Source of the DNA: Bradyrhizobium lablabi
Lineage (GTDB): Bacteria; Pseudomonadota; Alphaproteobacteria; Rhizobiales; Xanthobacteraceae
Length of the DNA: 64,000 bases
Direction: 5' to 3'
NCBI RefSeq assembly: GCF_018129385.1
Contig: NZ_JAFCLN010000024.1
Location: forward strand, 38,329-102,328
Part shown: positions 41,851 through 49,735 of the stretch, in pieces
How the letters are laid out: the number at the start of each line of letters is the position of its first letter
Numbering within the stretch: the first letter of the stretch is position 1
Translations under genes and position numbers: made by a program
Notes under the pieces: generated by a model
Seen by the model: the letters and a program-made list of their open reading frames with translations, nothing else
Database searches by the model: none
Told to the model about the DNA's origin: nothing

Positions 41851-42714
41851 GTGCAAGGCCAGGTAATCCTCTTTCAGCTCCTCAACGGCATCGGCATCGG
41901 GATGATCTATTTCCTGCTGTCGGTCGGTCTGACGATGATCTTCGGCTTGATGCGCTTCGTGAACTTCGCCCATGGCACACTCTATCTCGTGGGGGCATAT
42001 ACCGCCTATTCCGTGAGTCTGTTGACCGGTTCGATGTGGTGGGCGCTGGCGTTCGGTCCTCTGGCAGCGGCCGTCATCGCGCTGATTTCGGAGCGGTTGA
42101 TTCTGCGCCACACATACGAGATGCCGCACGAAGCGCAGATACTCGTAACGTTCGCGCTGGCGCTCATCTTTCAGGAGTCGATCATCCTGATCTTCGATCC
42201 ACTCGCGAAGAATGTGCCGGTACCGAGTCTCCTCTCGGGTATCGTTTTCATCGGCTCGTTCGTCTATCCGGCCTACCGGCTTGCCGTGGTCTTCGCCGCA
42301 GCCGTCATTGCGATACTGTTGTGGTTTGCCCTGGAACGAACGCGTTTTGGCGCCGCTCTTCGGGCGGGCTCCGAAAGCACGGAGATGGTGAGCCTGCTCG
42401 GCATCAACGTGCAGAAAGTGTTCATGGTCGCCTTTCTGGTCGGCGGCGGATTGGCGGGCCTTGCCGGGACACTCAGTGCGCCCCTGCGCGGCGTCGAACC
42501 TTTCATGGGATCGGAGGCGCTGGGGGTCGCATTTGTTGTCGTCGTCGTCGGTGGCATCGGGTCGTTCACCGGTGCCTTGCTGGGCGGCCTGCTGATCGGA
42601 GTTGTCCAGAGCATGGCCAGCAGCCTGTGGCCCGAGGGAGCGCGATTGATGATCTACGGCGCCATGGCATTGGTCCTGCTCGTGCGTCCGGCTGGCCTGA
42701 TGGGGAGATCGTGA
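41851..42714 (+). CDS. ABC transporter permease, LivH type
   Basis: A 287-residue membrane protein starting at GTG 41851. About eight hydrophobic spans are visible, including FQLLNGIGIGMIYFLLSVGLTMIFG, followed by RFVNFAHGTLYLVGAY. The conserved loop TEMVSLLGINVQKVFMVAFLVGGGLAGLAG and the C-terminal VVVGGIGSFTGALLGGLLIGVV are typical of LivH. Its stop overlaps the livM start (GTGA). Confidence 0.92.
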   Translation: MQGQVILFQLLNGIGIGMIYFLLSVGLTMIFGLMRFVNFAHGTLYLVGAYTAYSVSLLTGSMWWALAFGPLAAAVIALISERLILRHTYEMPHEAQILVTFALALIFQESIILIFDPLAKNVPVPSLLSGIVFIGSFVYPAYRLAVVFAAAVIAILLWFALERTRFGAALRAGSESTEMVSLLGINVQKVFMVAFLVGGGLAGLAGTLSAPLRGVEPFMGSEALGVAFVVVVVGGIGSFTGALLGGLLIGVVQSMASSLWPEGARLMIYGAMALVLLVRPAGLMGRS

Positions 42715-43703
42715 ATACGTTTTCGGCCTACCGCCCATTTCCCGATGCAACGACGGGCGCCCTCGCCATCGTGCTGGTGGCGCTGCCATTCGTTCTGCCG
42801 TCGGTGACATTGGCTTCCGAATTGGTGGTGTTCGCCGTTGGTGCACTGTCCTGCACGTTTCTCCTTGGGTTGGTCGGGCTGCTATCGTTCGGGCAGGGTC
42901 TTTTCTTCGGCATCGGCGCCTATGGCGCGGCGTTGATCCTGCTCCATTCGAACTCCGGAAGCCTTGTTGCCGTTCTCGCTGCCGCCGCGATGGCGGCAAT
43001 CGCAGCCGCCATCGTCGGCTTTCTCAGCGTGCGGCGGCGCGGCATCTATTTCGTCATGTTGACGCTGGCTTTCGCGCAGATGGGTTATTTTGCCATGCTG
43101 GCGCTGAAGAACGTCACCGGTGGGGAAAACGGACTGACCGGCGTTCCGCGTCCTCCCATCGTAGCCGATCTTGGCGTCCTGGCGCATCCGCAGGCCGTGT
43201 ACGCCTTTCTTGCCGCGATCTGCTTCCTTGCCTTTGTGCTGACGCAACGCGTCGCTTCATCTCCGCTGGGGTCGGTACTGCGCGCAATACGCGAGAATGA
43301 CATCCGCGCCGACGCGCTTGGCTATGACGTGCGCCTGTTCAAGATTGCTGCCCTGGCTTTTGGCGGATTCCTCGCCGGCCTTGCCGGCGCCATGCACACG
43401 ATCTTCCTGGGGTTGGCGCCGCCCAACACCATCGAGCCGGAGATGAGCGAGCGACTGGTCATCATGGCGATTATCGGCGGTACTGGATCGCCGATGGGGG
43501 CCTTGATCGGCGCCGGCTTCTATGTGCTGTTGGCCGATTTTCTGTCGACGCTGTGGCCGCGATGGCTGATGATCATCGCCTTCCTGATGATCGCGATCGT
43601 TCTCTTCCTGCCTAACGGCTTGTGGGGTAGCGCCGAGTTGCTCATTGGACGATGGAAAAGTCATCGGGCCAGAGCTGTCTCGCCGGAGCCGGTCGATGGA
43701 TAG
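42711..43703 (+). CDS. ABC transporter permease, LivM type
   Basis: A 330-residue membrane protein starting at GTG 42711 inside the livH stop (GTGA). Hydrophobic spans include LAIVLVALPFVLPSVTLAS. It also contains GLVGLLSFGQGLFFGIGAYGAALIL and the EAA-like AIRENDIRADALGYDVRLFKIAALAFGGFLAGLAGA. It pairs with the LivH protein as the channel of the module-2 importer. Confidence 0.92.
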   Translation: MNTFSAYRPFPDATTGALAIVLVALPFVLPSVTLASELVVFAVGALSCTFLLGLVGLLSFGQGLFFGIGAYGAALILLHSNSGSLVAVLAAAAMAAIAAAIVGFLSVRRRGIYFVMLTLAFAQMGYFAMLALKNVTGGENGLTGVPRPPIVADLGVLAHPQAVYAFLAAICFLAFVLTQRVASSPLGSVLRAIRENDIRADALGYDVRLFKIAALAFGGFLAGLAGAMHTIFLGLAPPNTIEPEMSERLVIMAIIGGTGSPMGALIGAGFYVLLADFLSTLWPRWLMIIAFLMIAIVLFLPNGLWGSAELLIGRWKSHRARAVSPEPVDG

Positions 43704-44436
43704 GCCCGGTATCATAGCGGAGAATGTTGGCGTGCGGTTCGGCGGCTTCCGGGCGCTCAATCGCATCGATCTTGAGATTACCCCGGGGAATTTGCACTCC
43801 ATCATCGGACCTAATGGTGCCGGCAAGACGACCCTGTTCAACGTACTGACCGGCCGTTTGCAGCCCAGCGAGGGGCATGTCCGTCTTGGTGTTCGCGACA
43901 TAACCCGCATGGCCGCGCATGGGCGCGTGCATCTCGGCATTGCACGCTCGTTCCAGGTAACCAACATCTTCCACAACCTGACCGTCGCCGAAAACATTCG
44001 CCTGGCTGTGCAGGCTGTCCGGCGTGCCGAGTCCTGGACATTTTGGCGCGGCGTCAATCCCGATCTCAATGTCGAGGAAATCCTGGCGGCTACCGGCCTG
44101 CAAGCCCGGGCCGCCGACCGCGCGGGTACCCTTTCTCATGGCGCACAGCGTGCGCTGGAGATCGGCATGGCGCTTGGCTCTGACCCGCGCTACGTGTTCC
44201 TGGACGAGCCGCTGGCCGGCGTGAGCATCGATGACATTCATCGCATCAAGAATCTGATCCGCAGCCTGACGCCGCGTCGTACCGTCGTGCTGATCGAACA
44301 CAACATGCGCGTTGTGCTTGATATCTCCGATCGCATCACGGTGCTGGCGCAAGGCGAAGCCATCGCTGAGGGAACGCCGGCGGATATTCGCGCCAATCCG
44401 CTGGTACGAGCCGCCTATCTCGGGGCCAGCGTATGA
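43696..44436 (+). CDS. ABC transporter ATP-binding protein, LivG type
   Basis: A 246-residue ATPase. ATG 43696 overlaps the livM end by eight bases and has GGAG upstream; a longer frame to 43645 is less likely. Walker A is GPNGAGKTT, the signature LSHGAQRALEIGMAL (as in the Liv family), Walker B YVFLDEPLAGVS and the switch LIEHNM. GIARSFQVTNIFHNLTVAENI is the Q-loop region. It energises the LivHM-type channel. Confidence 0.92.
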   Translation: MDRPGIIAENVGVRFGGFRALNRIDLEITPGNLHSIIGPNGAGKTTLFNVLTGRLQPSEGHVRLGVRDITRMAAHGRVHLGIARSFQVTNIFHNLTVAENIRLAVQAVRRAESWTFWRGVNPDLNVEEILAATGLQARAADRAGTLSHGAQRALEIGMALGSDPRYVFLDEPLAGVSIDDIHRIKNLIRSLTPRRTVVLIEHNMRVVLDISDRITVLAQGEAIAEGTPADIRANPLVRAAYLGASV

Positions 44437-45140
44437 AGCCGTTGCTCGAAATTGCGGACCTCCAGGCGTGGTACGGCAAGAGCCATGTCCTGCACGGCGT
44501 TTCGCTGACGCTGATGCCTGGCGAAACGGTAGCCTTGCTCGGGCGCAACGGTGTTGGCAAGACCACGACCCTGCGCTCCGTTATGGGCTTGCTGTCCAAC
44601 CTGAAGGGGACGCTTCTCTTTGACGGACGAAGTCTCATGGGCATGCCGACGCATGCTATCGCGTCGCTGGGTATTTCATTGGTGCCGGAGCACCGAGGCA
44701 TATTCGCCACCCTGACGGTCGAAGAAAACCTCAAGCTTGCATGGCGGCCATCGTCGCGGTGGGACCTTGCGTCCGCCTGGAACATGTTTCCCGCGCTTGA
44801 AGAACGTCGCAAGACCTATGCCGGAAAGCTGTCGGGAGGAGAGCAGCAGATGCTGGCGATCGCGAGAGCACTGATGCCGGGACCCCGTCTGCTGTTGCTC
44901 GACGAGCCCACCGAGGGACTGGCCCCCGTTATCGTGGAGCGGCTGGTTGCGACGATGCGCGAGCTCAAGGCGGCGGGCTTGCCGATTCTCCTCGTGGAGC
45001 AGAGCCTTGACGTGTGCCGGGCCATCGCGGAACGACATGTGATAATTGATGAGGGGCGCATCGTCTGGAGTGGCGATACGCAGGCGCTTGAGGCTGCCGA
45101 CCGAATCGTGCGCGAACATCTCACCCTCGAGAACGCTTAA
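44433..45140 (+). CDS. ABC transporter ATP-binding protein, LivF type
   Basis: A 235-residue ATPase overlapping livG by four bases. Walker A is GRNGVGKTT, Q-loop VPEHRGIFATLTVEENL, signature LSGGEQQMLAIARAL, Walker B LLLLDEPTEGLAP and switch LVEQSL. It completes the LivKHMGF importer and the module-2 operon, and converges on the gene at 45208 across 67 bases with no evident terminator. Confidence 0.93.
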   Translation: MKPLLEIADLQAWYGKSHVLHGVSLTLMPGETVALLGRNGVGKTTTLRSVMGLLSNLKGTLLFDGRSLMGMPTHAIASLGISLVPEHRGIFATLTVEENLKLAWRPSSRWDLASAWNMFPALEERRKTYAGKLSGGEQQMLAIARALMPGPRLLLLDEPTEGLAPVIVERLVATMRELKAAGLPILLVEQSLDVCRAIAERHVIIDEGRIVWSGDTQALEAADRIVREHLTLENA

Positions 45141-45207
45141 ATCGGGGCTACTCTCTTGCGAGCGAAGCTCGGCGCGGCAGTTGGGCGGTGGCCGGCGCAT
45201 GCAGCGT

Positions 45208-46089
45208 CTATGCGTCCACCTTTTCCGCGATCGACAGTGCGTCCCGGATCTGCGCGGCCATCGAGGCCGTCAGGCTGCCGCGCGCGAGGCCGAGCGGAAT
45301 GGTCCTTGTGGCCAGCGCACGGTAAAGATCGCCGGCGTCGGGATCGAGCCGGTTCATGGCGGCGATGTGTCGCCGCACCGTCCCGACATCACCTCTGGCG
45401 ACGCATCCCCCCATGCCTTGGGCCAGGCTGCTGCTGGTCACCGCCGAGGTGGTGCCGGCTAAAAGCGGCAGCAGCGCCTTCAGTGCGTCCGGCTCGCTGG
45501 CGCCGAATTTCTTCCAGATCGTCACCGCTTCCGACAACAGCGCGATGAAGAACGGGCCGACGTAATAAGCCGACGCGTGGTAGAGCGCGCGATCGCCCCG
45601 CGGCACCTCCACGGTGGAGCAGCCGATATCGGCGGCCATCTGTTTCAAGGTTTCGAGGAAGATCGGCTCGGCCTCGACGCCGACGGTCACTCCAGGCAGT
45701 CCCTGTAGGGCGACCGCTGGATCGGTGAACATCTGCAACGGATGAAAGCCGCCGATCGCCGCGCCCGCCGCGCGTGCTTTGGCCAATGCGTCGATTTCGG
45801 TGGCGCCACTGCAATGGACCACCTTGTGATGCGGCTGCCACGTGATGCCGTTGGCAACACTCGCGATCGCGTCATCCGAAACGGTCAGCCAGACGAAATC
45901 ACAGGCATCCGCCACCGTCTGCGCGCTCGGCAGCACGCGCAAACCTTCGACCTCCTGCGCCATCAGCTCGGCGCCGGCGCTGCCGCGGCTCCATGCGGCG
46001 GCGACATTTTTGCCGGCGCGGCTGAAGGCCTGCGCCAGCGTGCGGCCGACGCAGCCGCATCCGATGAAGCCGAAAGTTTCGTTTCTCAC
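45208..46089 (-). CDS. Rossmann-fold oxidoreductase with DUF2520 domain
   Basis: A protein of about 293 residues with an NADP-binding N-terminus (FGFIGCGCVGRTLAQAFSRAG) and a C-terminal helical DUF2520-type domain (GDRALYHASAYYVGPFFIALLSEAVTIW). I prefer GTG 46089, with GGAG six bases upstream; TTG 46095 overlapping the aldolase stop is also possible. The family is annotated as 6-phosphogluconate-dehydrogenase-like or pyrroline-carboxylate-reductase-like, without a defined reaction. It is coupled to the upstream class II aldolase gene, suggesting a small aldol or hydroxyacid conversion unit. Confidence 0.75.
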   Translation of the reverse strand: MRNETFGFIGCGCVGRTLAQAFSRAGKNVAAAWSRGSAGAELMAQEVEGLRVLPSAQTVADACDFVWLTVSDDAIASVANGITWQPHHKVVHCSGATEIDALAKARAAGAAIGGFHPLQMFTDPAVALQGLPGVTVGVEAEPIFLETLKQMAADIGCSTVEVPRGDRALYHASAYYVGPFFIALLSEAVTIWKKFGASEPDALKALLPLLAGTTSAVTSSSLAQGMGGCVARGDVGTVRRHIAAMNRLDPDAGDLYRALATRTIPLGLARGSLTASMAAQIRDALSIAEKVDA

Positions 46090-46091
46090 GC

Positions 46092-46934
46092 TCAACTCCG
46101 GAAGGAGGGATCAAGCCGGTCGAGCTTGCGCAACAGCGCTGCCCATTCGAGCGCACCGTAGCCGCCGGCGTTTTTCCGCGCGCTCTCGTTGAGCACGGGG
46201 TTGGTCTCCGCCTCGTTCAGCAGCGTGATCTCGCTGCCGGAAAAGCAGGTCACGGTGTTGTCGATTGCGGCCGCGGATGGAAAATGGATGGGCCGGTTGC
46301 AGGAGAGCAGATCGACCTGGATCCGGCAGGCGTTCTCCAGCCAGTAGATCGCATTGAAGGCCTGCGGGATGGTGCGGCCGCAGGCCAGAAGGCCGTGGTT
46401 GCGCAGAAGCAGTACGTCATGGCTGCCGAGATCGTGGACCACGCGCGCGCATTCGTCGCCGCTGATCGCGGGTCCTTCGAAATCATGGTAGCCGACCTGG
46501 CCGTGGAAGCGCATCGCGGTTTGCGACAGCGGCAGCAGCCCTTCGCTGAGGCCGCTCACGGCCGTGCCCGCGCGGGTATGGGTGTGAATGATGCAGTGCA
46601 GGTCCGGTCGGGCCTTGTGTATCGGGGCATGCAGGTAGAAGCCCGCGACATTGACGTTGTAGCCGTGATCAGGCTGTAGCAGCGTAGCGCCGTCGACGTC
46701 GATCTTCACAAGGCTCGAGGCCGTGATCTCCTCATAGAGCATCCCATAGGGGTTGATGAGGTAGTGGCCGTCCTCGCCGGGAACGCGGGCACTGATGTGG
46801 TTGTAGATCAGGTCGGTCATGCCAAAGATCGCCATCAGCCTGTAGCAGGCGGCGAGATCGATCCGGGTCTGCCATTCCTCCAGCGTGACCGCCGATTTGA
46901 TGTCGGAGACGGACAGCACTTCCATCTTTCCCAT
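46092..46934 (-). CDS. Class II aldolase/adducin-family protein
   Basis: A 280-residue zinc aldolase-fold protein. AGGAGG about seven bases before ATG 46934 supports this start over longer frames. It has GMTDLIYNHISARVPG, the metal-binding IIHTHTRAGTAV, AMRFHGQ and LLRNHGLLACGRT. Relatives include fuculose-phosphate aldolase, ribulose-5-phosphate epimerase-like enzymes and many uncharacterised hydroxyacid aldolases. The unusually long C-terminal tail (about 60 residues after the core) fits the adducin-like subgroup. It is the first gene of a pair with the Rossmann/DUF2520 gene. Confidence 0.83.
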   Translation of the reverse strand: MGKMEVLSVSDIKSAVTLEEWQTRIDLAACYRLMAIFGMTDLIYNHISARVPGEDGHYLINPYGMLYEEITASSLVKIDVDGATLLQPDHGYNVNVAGFYLHAPIHKARPDLHCIIHTHTRAGTAVSGLSEGLLPLSQTAMRFHGQVGYHDFEGPAISGDECARVVHDLGSHDVLLLRNHGLLACGRTIPQAFNAIYWLENACRIQVDLLSCNRPIHFPSAAAIDNTVTCFSGSEITLLNEAETNPVLNESARKNAGGYGALEWAALLRKLDRLDPSFRS

Positions 46935-47013
46935 TGACGTTCCTCCTCTGTCTGAGCATGGCCTCGGCGCAAGCGCCTCGCCCTGGCCGCCCGAGGCCAA
47001 GCCGGATCACGCT

Positions 47014-48708
47014 TTATTTTCCGGCAACGGCGGCCCTCGCGACGATGTCCCTGAGGTCAGGAGCGGATTGCAGCGTGCCGATCACGCCCGCATGCTGTCC
47101 GGCCAGCCGGGAGTCGATGAAGCGCGATGCAACGTCCTGCGGGCTGTGCTTCAGCATTTCGGCGGCTTGAAGCGCCAGCGCCATGCGCGTGACCAGCGGC
47201 CGGGCGTTGCCCTCGTCGTCGTGGTCGGCGCGGGCGAGCTCATCGCGGAGGTTTGCCAGGAAGCGCGCATGGCCTGCGCCGGATGCGCCCGGCGACGATA
47301 CTTCGTCGACGAAGGCGTCGAGCGCGCCCTTTTCGCGGTTGAGCGCGCGCAGCACGTCCATGCACATCATGTTGGACGTTCCCTCCCAGATCGAATTCAG
47401 CGGAGCCTCGCGGTAGAGCCGCGCGATCGGGTTCTCCATGACGAAGCCATTGCCGCCATGGACCTGAAGGGCTTCGTAGACGAAATAGGACGCGCGCTGG
47501 CAGTTCCAGAATTTTACGATCGGCGTGGCGACGCGGGCGAGCAGGCGCTCCCTTTCGTTGTCCGCCATGCCGTCGGTCGCGCGCGCCACCCGAAACGCCG
47601 ACAGGGTCGCCGCCTCGCTCTCGAGCGCGAGATCCGCCAGCACATTGGTCTGCATCGGCAGGTCGACCATCCGGCGCCCGAAGCCGTTGCGGGTCGCGGC
47701 ATGATTGATCGCGAGCGTCAACGCCTGCCGCATCAGCCCGGCGGAGCCGACCGCGAAATCCAGGCGCGTCAAATGAGCGTGCGACAGAATTTCCCGGATA
47801 CCGTGGCCTTCCTCGCCGACCAGCATGGCCCAGGTCCGGTCATATTCGACTTCGCTCGAGGCGTTGGAGCGATTGCCGCACTTATCCTTGAGGCGCTGGA
47901 TCAGAAGCCTGTTCGCCCGCCCATCGGGAAGGAAGCGCGGCACGAACATGCAGCTCACGCCCGACCGTGTCTGCGCCAGCGTGTAAAAGCCATCCGAGGT
48001 TGGAACCGAGAAGAACCATTTGTGGCCCGTCAGCAGGTAGATCTGCGCGCCGTTCTCCGTGCCGGCGGAAGTCCCGGTGGTCTGGGTCTGTCGCAAATCG
48101 GAGCCGCCCTGTTTCTCGGTCATGGCGTAGCCGATCACGGCACCGGTCTTGGCTTCGATGGGCAGGCGTCTGGTGTCGTATCGGGTCGAGAGAGTCTTCT
48201 CGCGCCAGGTCGCAAATTCCGGCCGGCCGGTGAAACCGGCGCAGGCGGCATAGGCCATGCCCGTCGGGCAGCCAACGCCGTTCTCCACCTGGTTCCAGAG
48301 ATAGCTGAGGACGGCGCGGGCAAAATGGCCCGACGGCTGCGTCGTCGTCCACGCCAGGCTGTGAACACCGTTGCCGAAGGCGAGTGCCATGAGCTGATGC
48401 CAGCTCGGGTGAAACTCGATCCAGTCGGTCCGGTTGCCGAACCGGTCATGGCTGCGCAGCAGTGGCCCGTGCTCGTTGGCGAGCCGAGCGATGTCCTGGA
48501 TCTGCTCGTCGCCCGCGAGCTTTCCCACGGCGGCGGCTGCATCGGCGCTCCAGGATGCATGCCGCGCGACGAGCTCGCTCAGCACGACGTCACCGGTGAA
48601 GGCGTTGTAACCGGCACACGGGCTTGCCTGGTTCAACACCTGGTGCGTTCCGACGTCCCCGGCGAACGCCGCCTGTGCAAGCTGGGCGCTGGTGAGGGGT
48701 CTGTTCAC
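47014..48708 (-). CDS. AidB-like acyl-CoA dehydrogenase
   Basis: A 564-residue flavoprotein of the AidB branch (normal acyl-CoA dehydrogenases are near 380). It starts at GTG 48708, with GGAGG eight bases upstream and the GTG overlapping the tetR stop (GTGA). AMTEKQGGSDLRQTQT, YLLTGHKWFFSVPTSDGF, RTWAMLVGEEGHGIREI, QVHGGNGFVMENP and YREAPLNSIWEGTSN are the FAD and active-site motifs. AidB-type proteins bind FAD and DNA in E. coli and respond to alkylation; homologues next to TetR genes are more likely catabolic acyl-CoA dehydrogenases. Confidence 0.87.
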   Translation of the reverse strand: MNRPLTSAQLAQAAFAGDVGTHQVLNQASPCAGYNAFTGDVVLSELVARHASWSADAAAAVGKLAGDEQIQDIARLANEHGPLLRSHDRFGNRTDWIEFHPSWHQLMALAFGNGVHSLAWTTTQPSGHFARAVLSYLWNQVENGVGCPTGMAYAACAGFTGRPEFATWREKTLSTRYDTRRLPIEAKTGAVIGYAMTEKQGGSDLRQTQTTGTSAGTENGAQIYLLTGHKWFFSVPTSDGFYTLAQTRSGVSCMFVPRFLPDGRANRLLIQRLKDKCGNRSNASSEVEYDRTWAMLVGEEGHGIREILSHAHLTRLDFAVGSAGLMRQALTLAINHAATRNGFGRRMVDLPMQTNVLADLALESEAATLSAFRVARATDGMADNERERLLARVATPIVKFWNCQRASYFVYEALQVHGGNGFVMENPIARLYREAPLNSIWEGTSNMMCMDVLRALNREKGALDAFVDEVSSPGASGAGHARFLANLRDELARADHDDEGNARPLVTRMALALQAAEMLKHSPQDVASRFIDSRLAGQHAGVIGTLQSAPDLRDIVARAAVAGK

Positions 48709-49349
48709 TGCGGCTTCCTCCGTTTGACGACGCTCAGCTTGGCCTCGCTCGCGCGCACCATGCGCACGCACACTGAGGCGACGTTTTCAGCCAGCGCGTC
48801 AATTTCGCGGTTGCTCGGCGCGGCCATCCTGGCGAGCGGCCTGATCAGCGGCTCCATGATGGCGCCGGTGATGCAGGTGGAGAGCAGGTCGGCGGGCATG
48901 TCGACGAACTCACCACGGCGCGTGCCCTCTGCGATCAGTCTTGCGAACTGTTCCGCCAGGGCATCGCGATACTTCAGTCGGGCTTCGTCAAGCTGCGGCT
49001 CACAGGGCTCGGCGATCAGTGCATAGGCGAGCCGAGGTTTTCGGGCCGCGCGTCGCACGAAGGCCTTCACGGCGTCGCGCAGCCGCGAGGCGGCATCGCC
49101 CTCGGAGTCGATGATGCCGGCGACCACCTCGGCCTCCCGCTCCGAAACCTCGGCAAGCACCTGCACGCACAAATCAACCTTGGAATCGAAATACCGGTAG
49201 ACCGAGCCGGTCGCGAGCCCGGCGCGGCGCGCGATGACCGATATCTGAGCCGCAGCCCATCCGCCTTCCGCGATCAGATCCCGGGTGACCCGAACGATCC
49301 GCTTGTGGGTCTCTTCGATGAGTTGTCGCCGGACCAATGCCAGTGCCAT
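48705..49349 (-). CDS. TetR-family transcriptional regulator
   Basis: A 214-residue regulator. The N-terminal helix-turn-helix is AAAQISVIARRAGLATGSVYRYFDSKVDL at residues about 33-61, followed by a ligand-binding helical domain. A C-terminal tail KLSVVKRRKPQ is basic. AAGGA lies about seven bases before ATG 49349. Its stop overlaps the start of the AidB-like gene, so regulator and enzyme are co-translated, suggesting autoregulated fatty or branched acyl-CoA metabolism. Confidence 0.88.
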   Translation of the reverse strand: MALALVRRQLIEETHKRIVRVTRDLIAEGGWAAAQISVIARRAGLATGSVYRYFDSKVDLCVQVLAEVSEREAEVVAGIIDSEGDAASRLRDAVKAFVRRAARKPRLAYALIAEPCEPQLDEARLKYRDALAEQFARLIAEGTRRGEFVDMPADLLSTCITGAIMEPLIRPLARMAAPSNREIDALAENVASVCVRMVRASEAKLSVVKRRKPQ

Positions 49350-49735
49350 GATGAATCCTTACTCATGTAAAGTGAACCTAGCTTCATATTGGGCACGCGT
49401 CAACTGCCCTCCCGGAGCGACGTAGGGAAGGGCGGCCGGCCCTCGATATGTGCGTAATTACGTGCCTCTGTGGACTACAGCGTGAAATTGTCTATCCGCT
49501 TGATTACTCTGAACGCCAGTTCATATTTCAGAAAACCTGCATTCACTCGGTGCTTTTAGGTAAGCGAACATGGATCGCGCGTGAAAGTCGGTATTTGGCA
49601 ATCCATGAAGATGCCGCCCGGCCGGTTAAGCTGTCCGTCGATAAGAAAACAGCGCTTCGAGCGTAGCGGGTTTCGCGATGTAGCGCTCCCCCGCGGCCAA
49701 CAATTTCCCGGTGTCGATCAGAAGCGAGCTTCGCT
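49350..49735. other. Gene-poor gap between tetR and the HerA-like gene
   Basis: A 386-base region with the tetR promoter at its left edge. A 72-codon plus-strand frame at 49448-49666 has no recognisable motif, and I do not call it a gene. The base composition is more AT-rich than its surroundings from about 49450 to 49650. At 49686-49700 the sequence CTCCCCCGC..CCAA partly resembles the 3' end of the tRNA-Met gene; see findings. Confidence 0.4.
49359..49370. promoter_or_regulatory. Small inverted repeat TTAC-TCAT-GTAA upstream of tetR
   Basis: TTACTCATGTAA has four-base arms around a four-base spacer. It ends ten bases before the tetR start codon, overlapping its ribosome site. Short palindromes in this position are typical TetR autoregulatory operators, but the arms are short and chance is possible. 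Confidence 0.3.

Noticed and set aside
41044..42999. 651-codon minus-strand frame opposite livK/livH
   Set aside because: Arg/Gln/His-rich antisense shadow with no motif, covering well-recognised transporter genes.
46885..49026. 713-codon plus-strand frame opposite the AidB-like gene
   Set aside because: Antisense artefact; the AidB motifs on the other strand are unambiguous.
49448..49666. 72-codon plus-strand frame in the tetR to HerA-like gap
   Set aside because: No ribosome site, motif or family resemblance; left as unannotated intergenic DNA.
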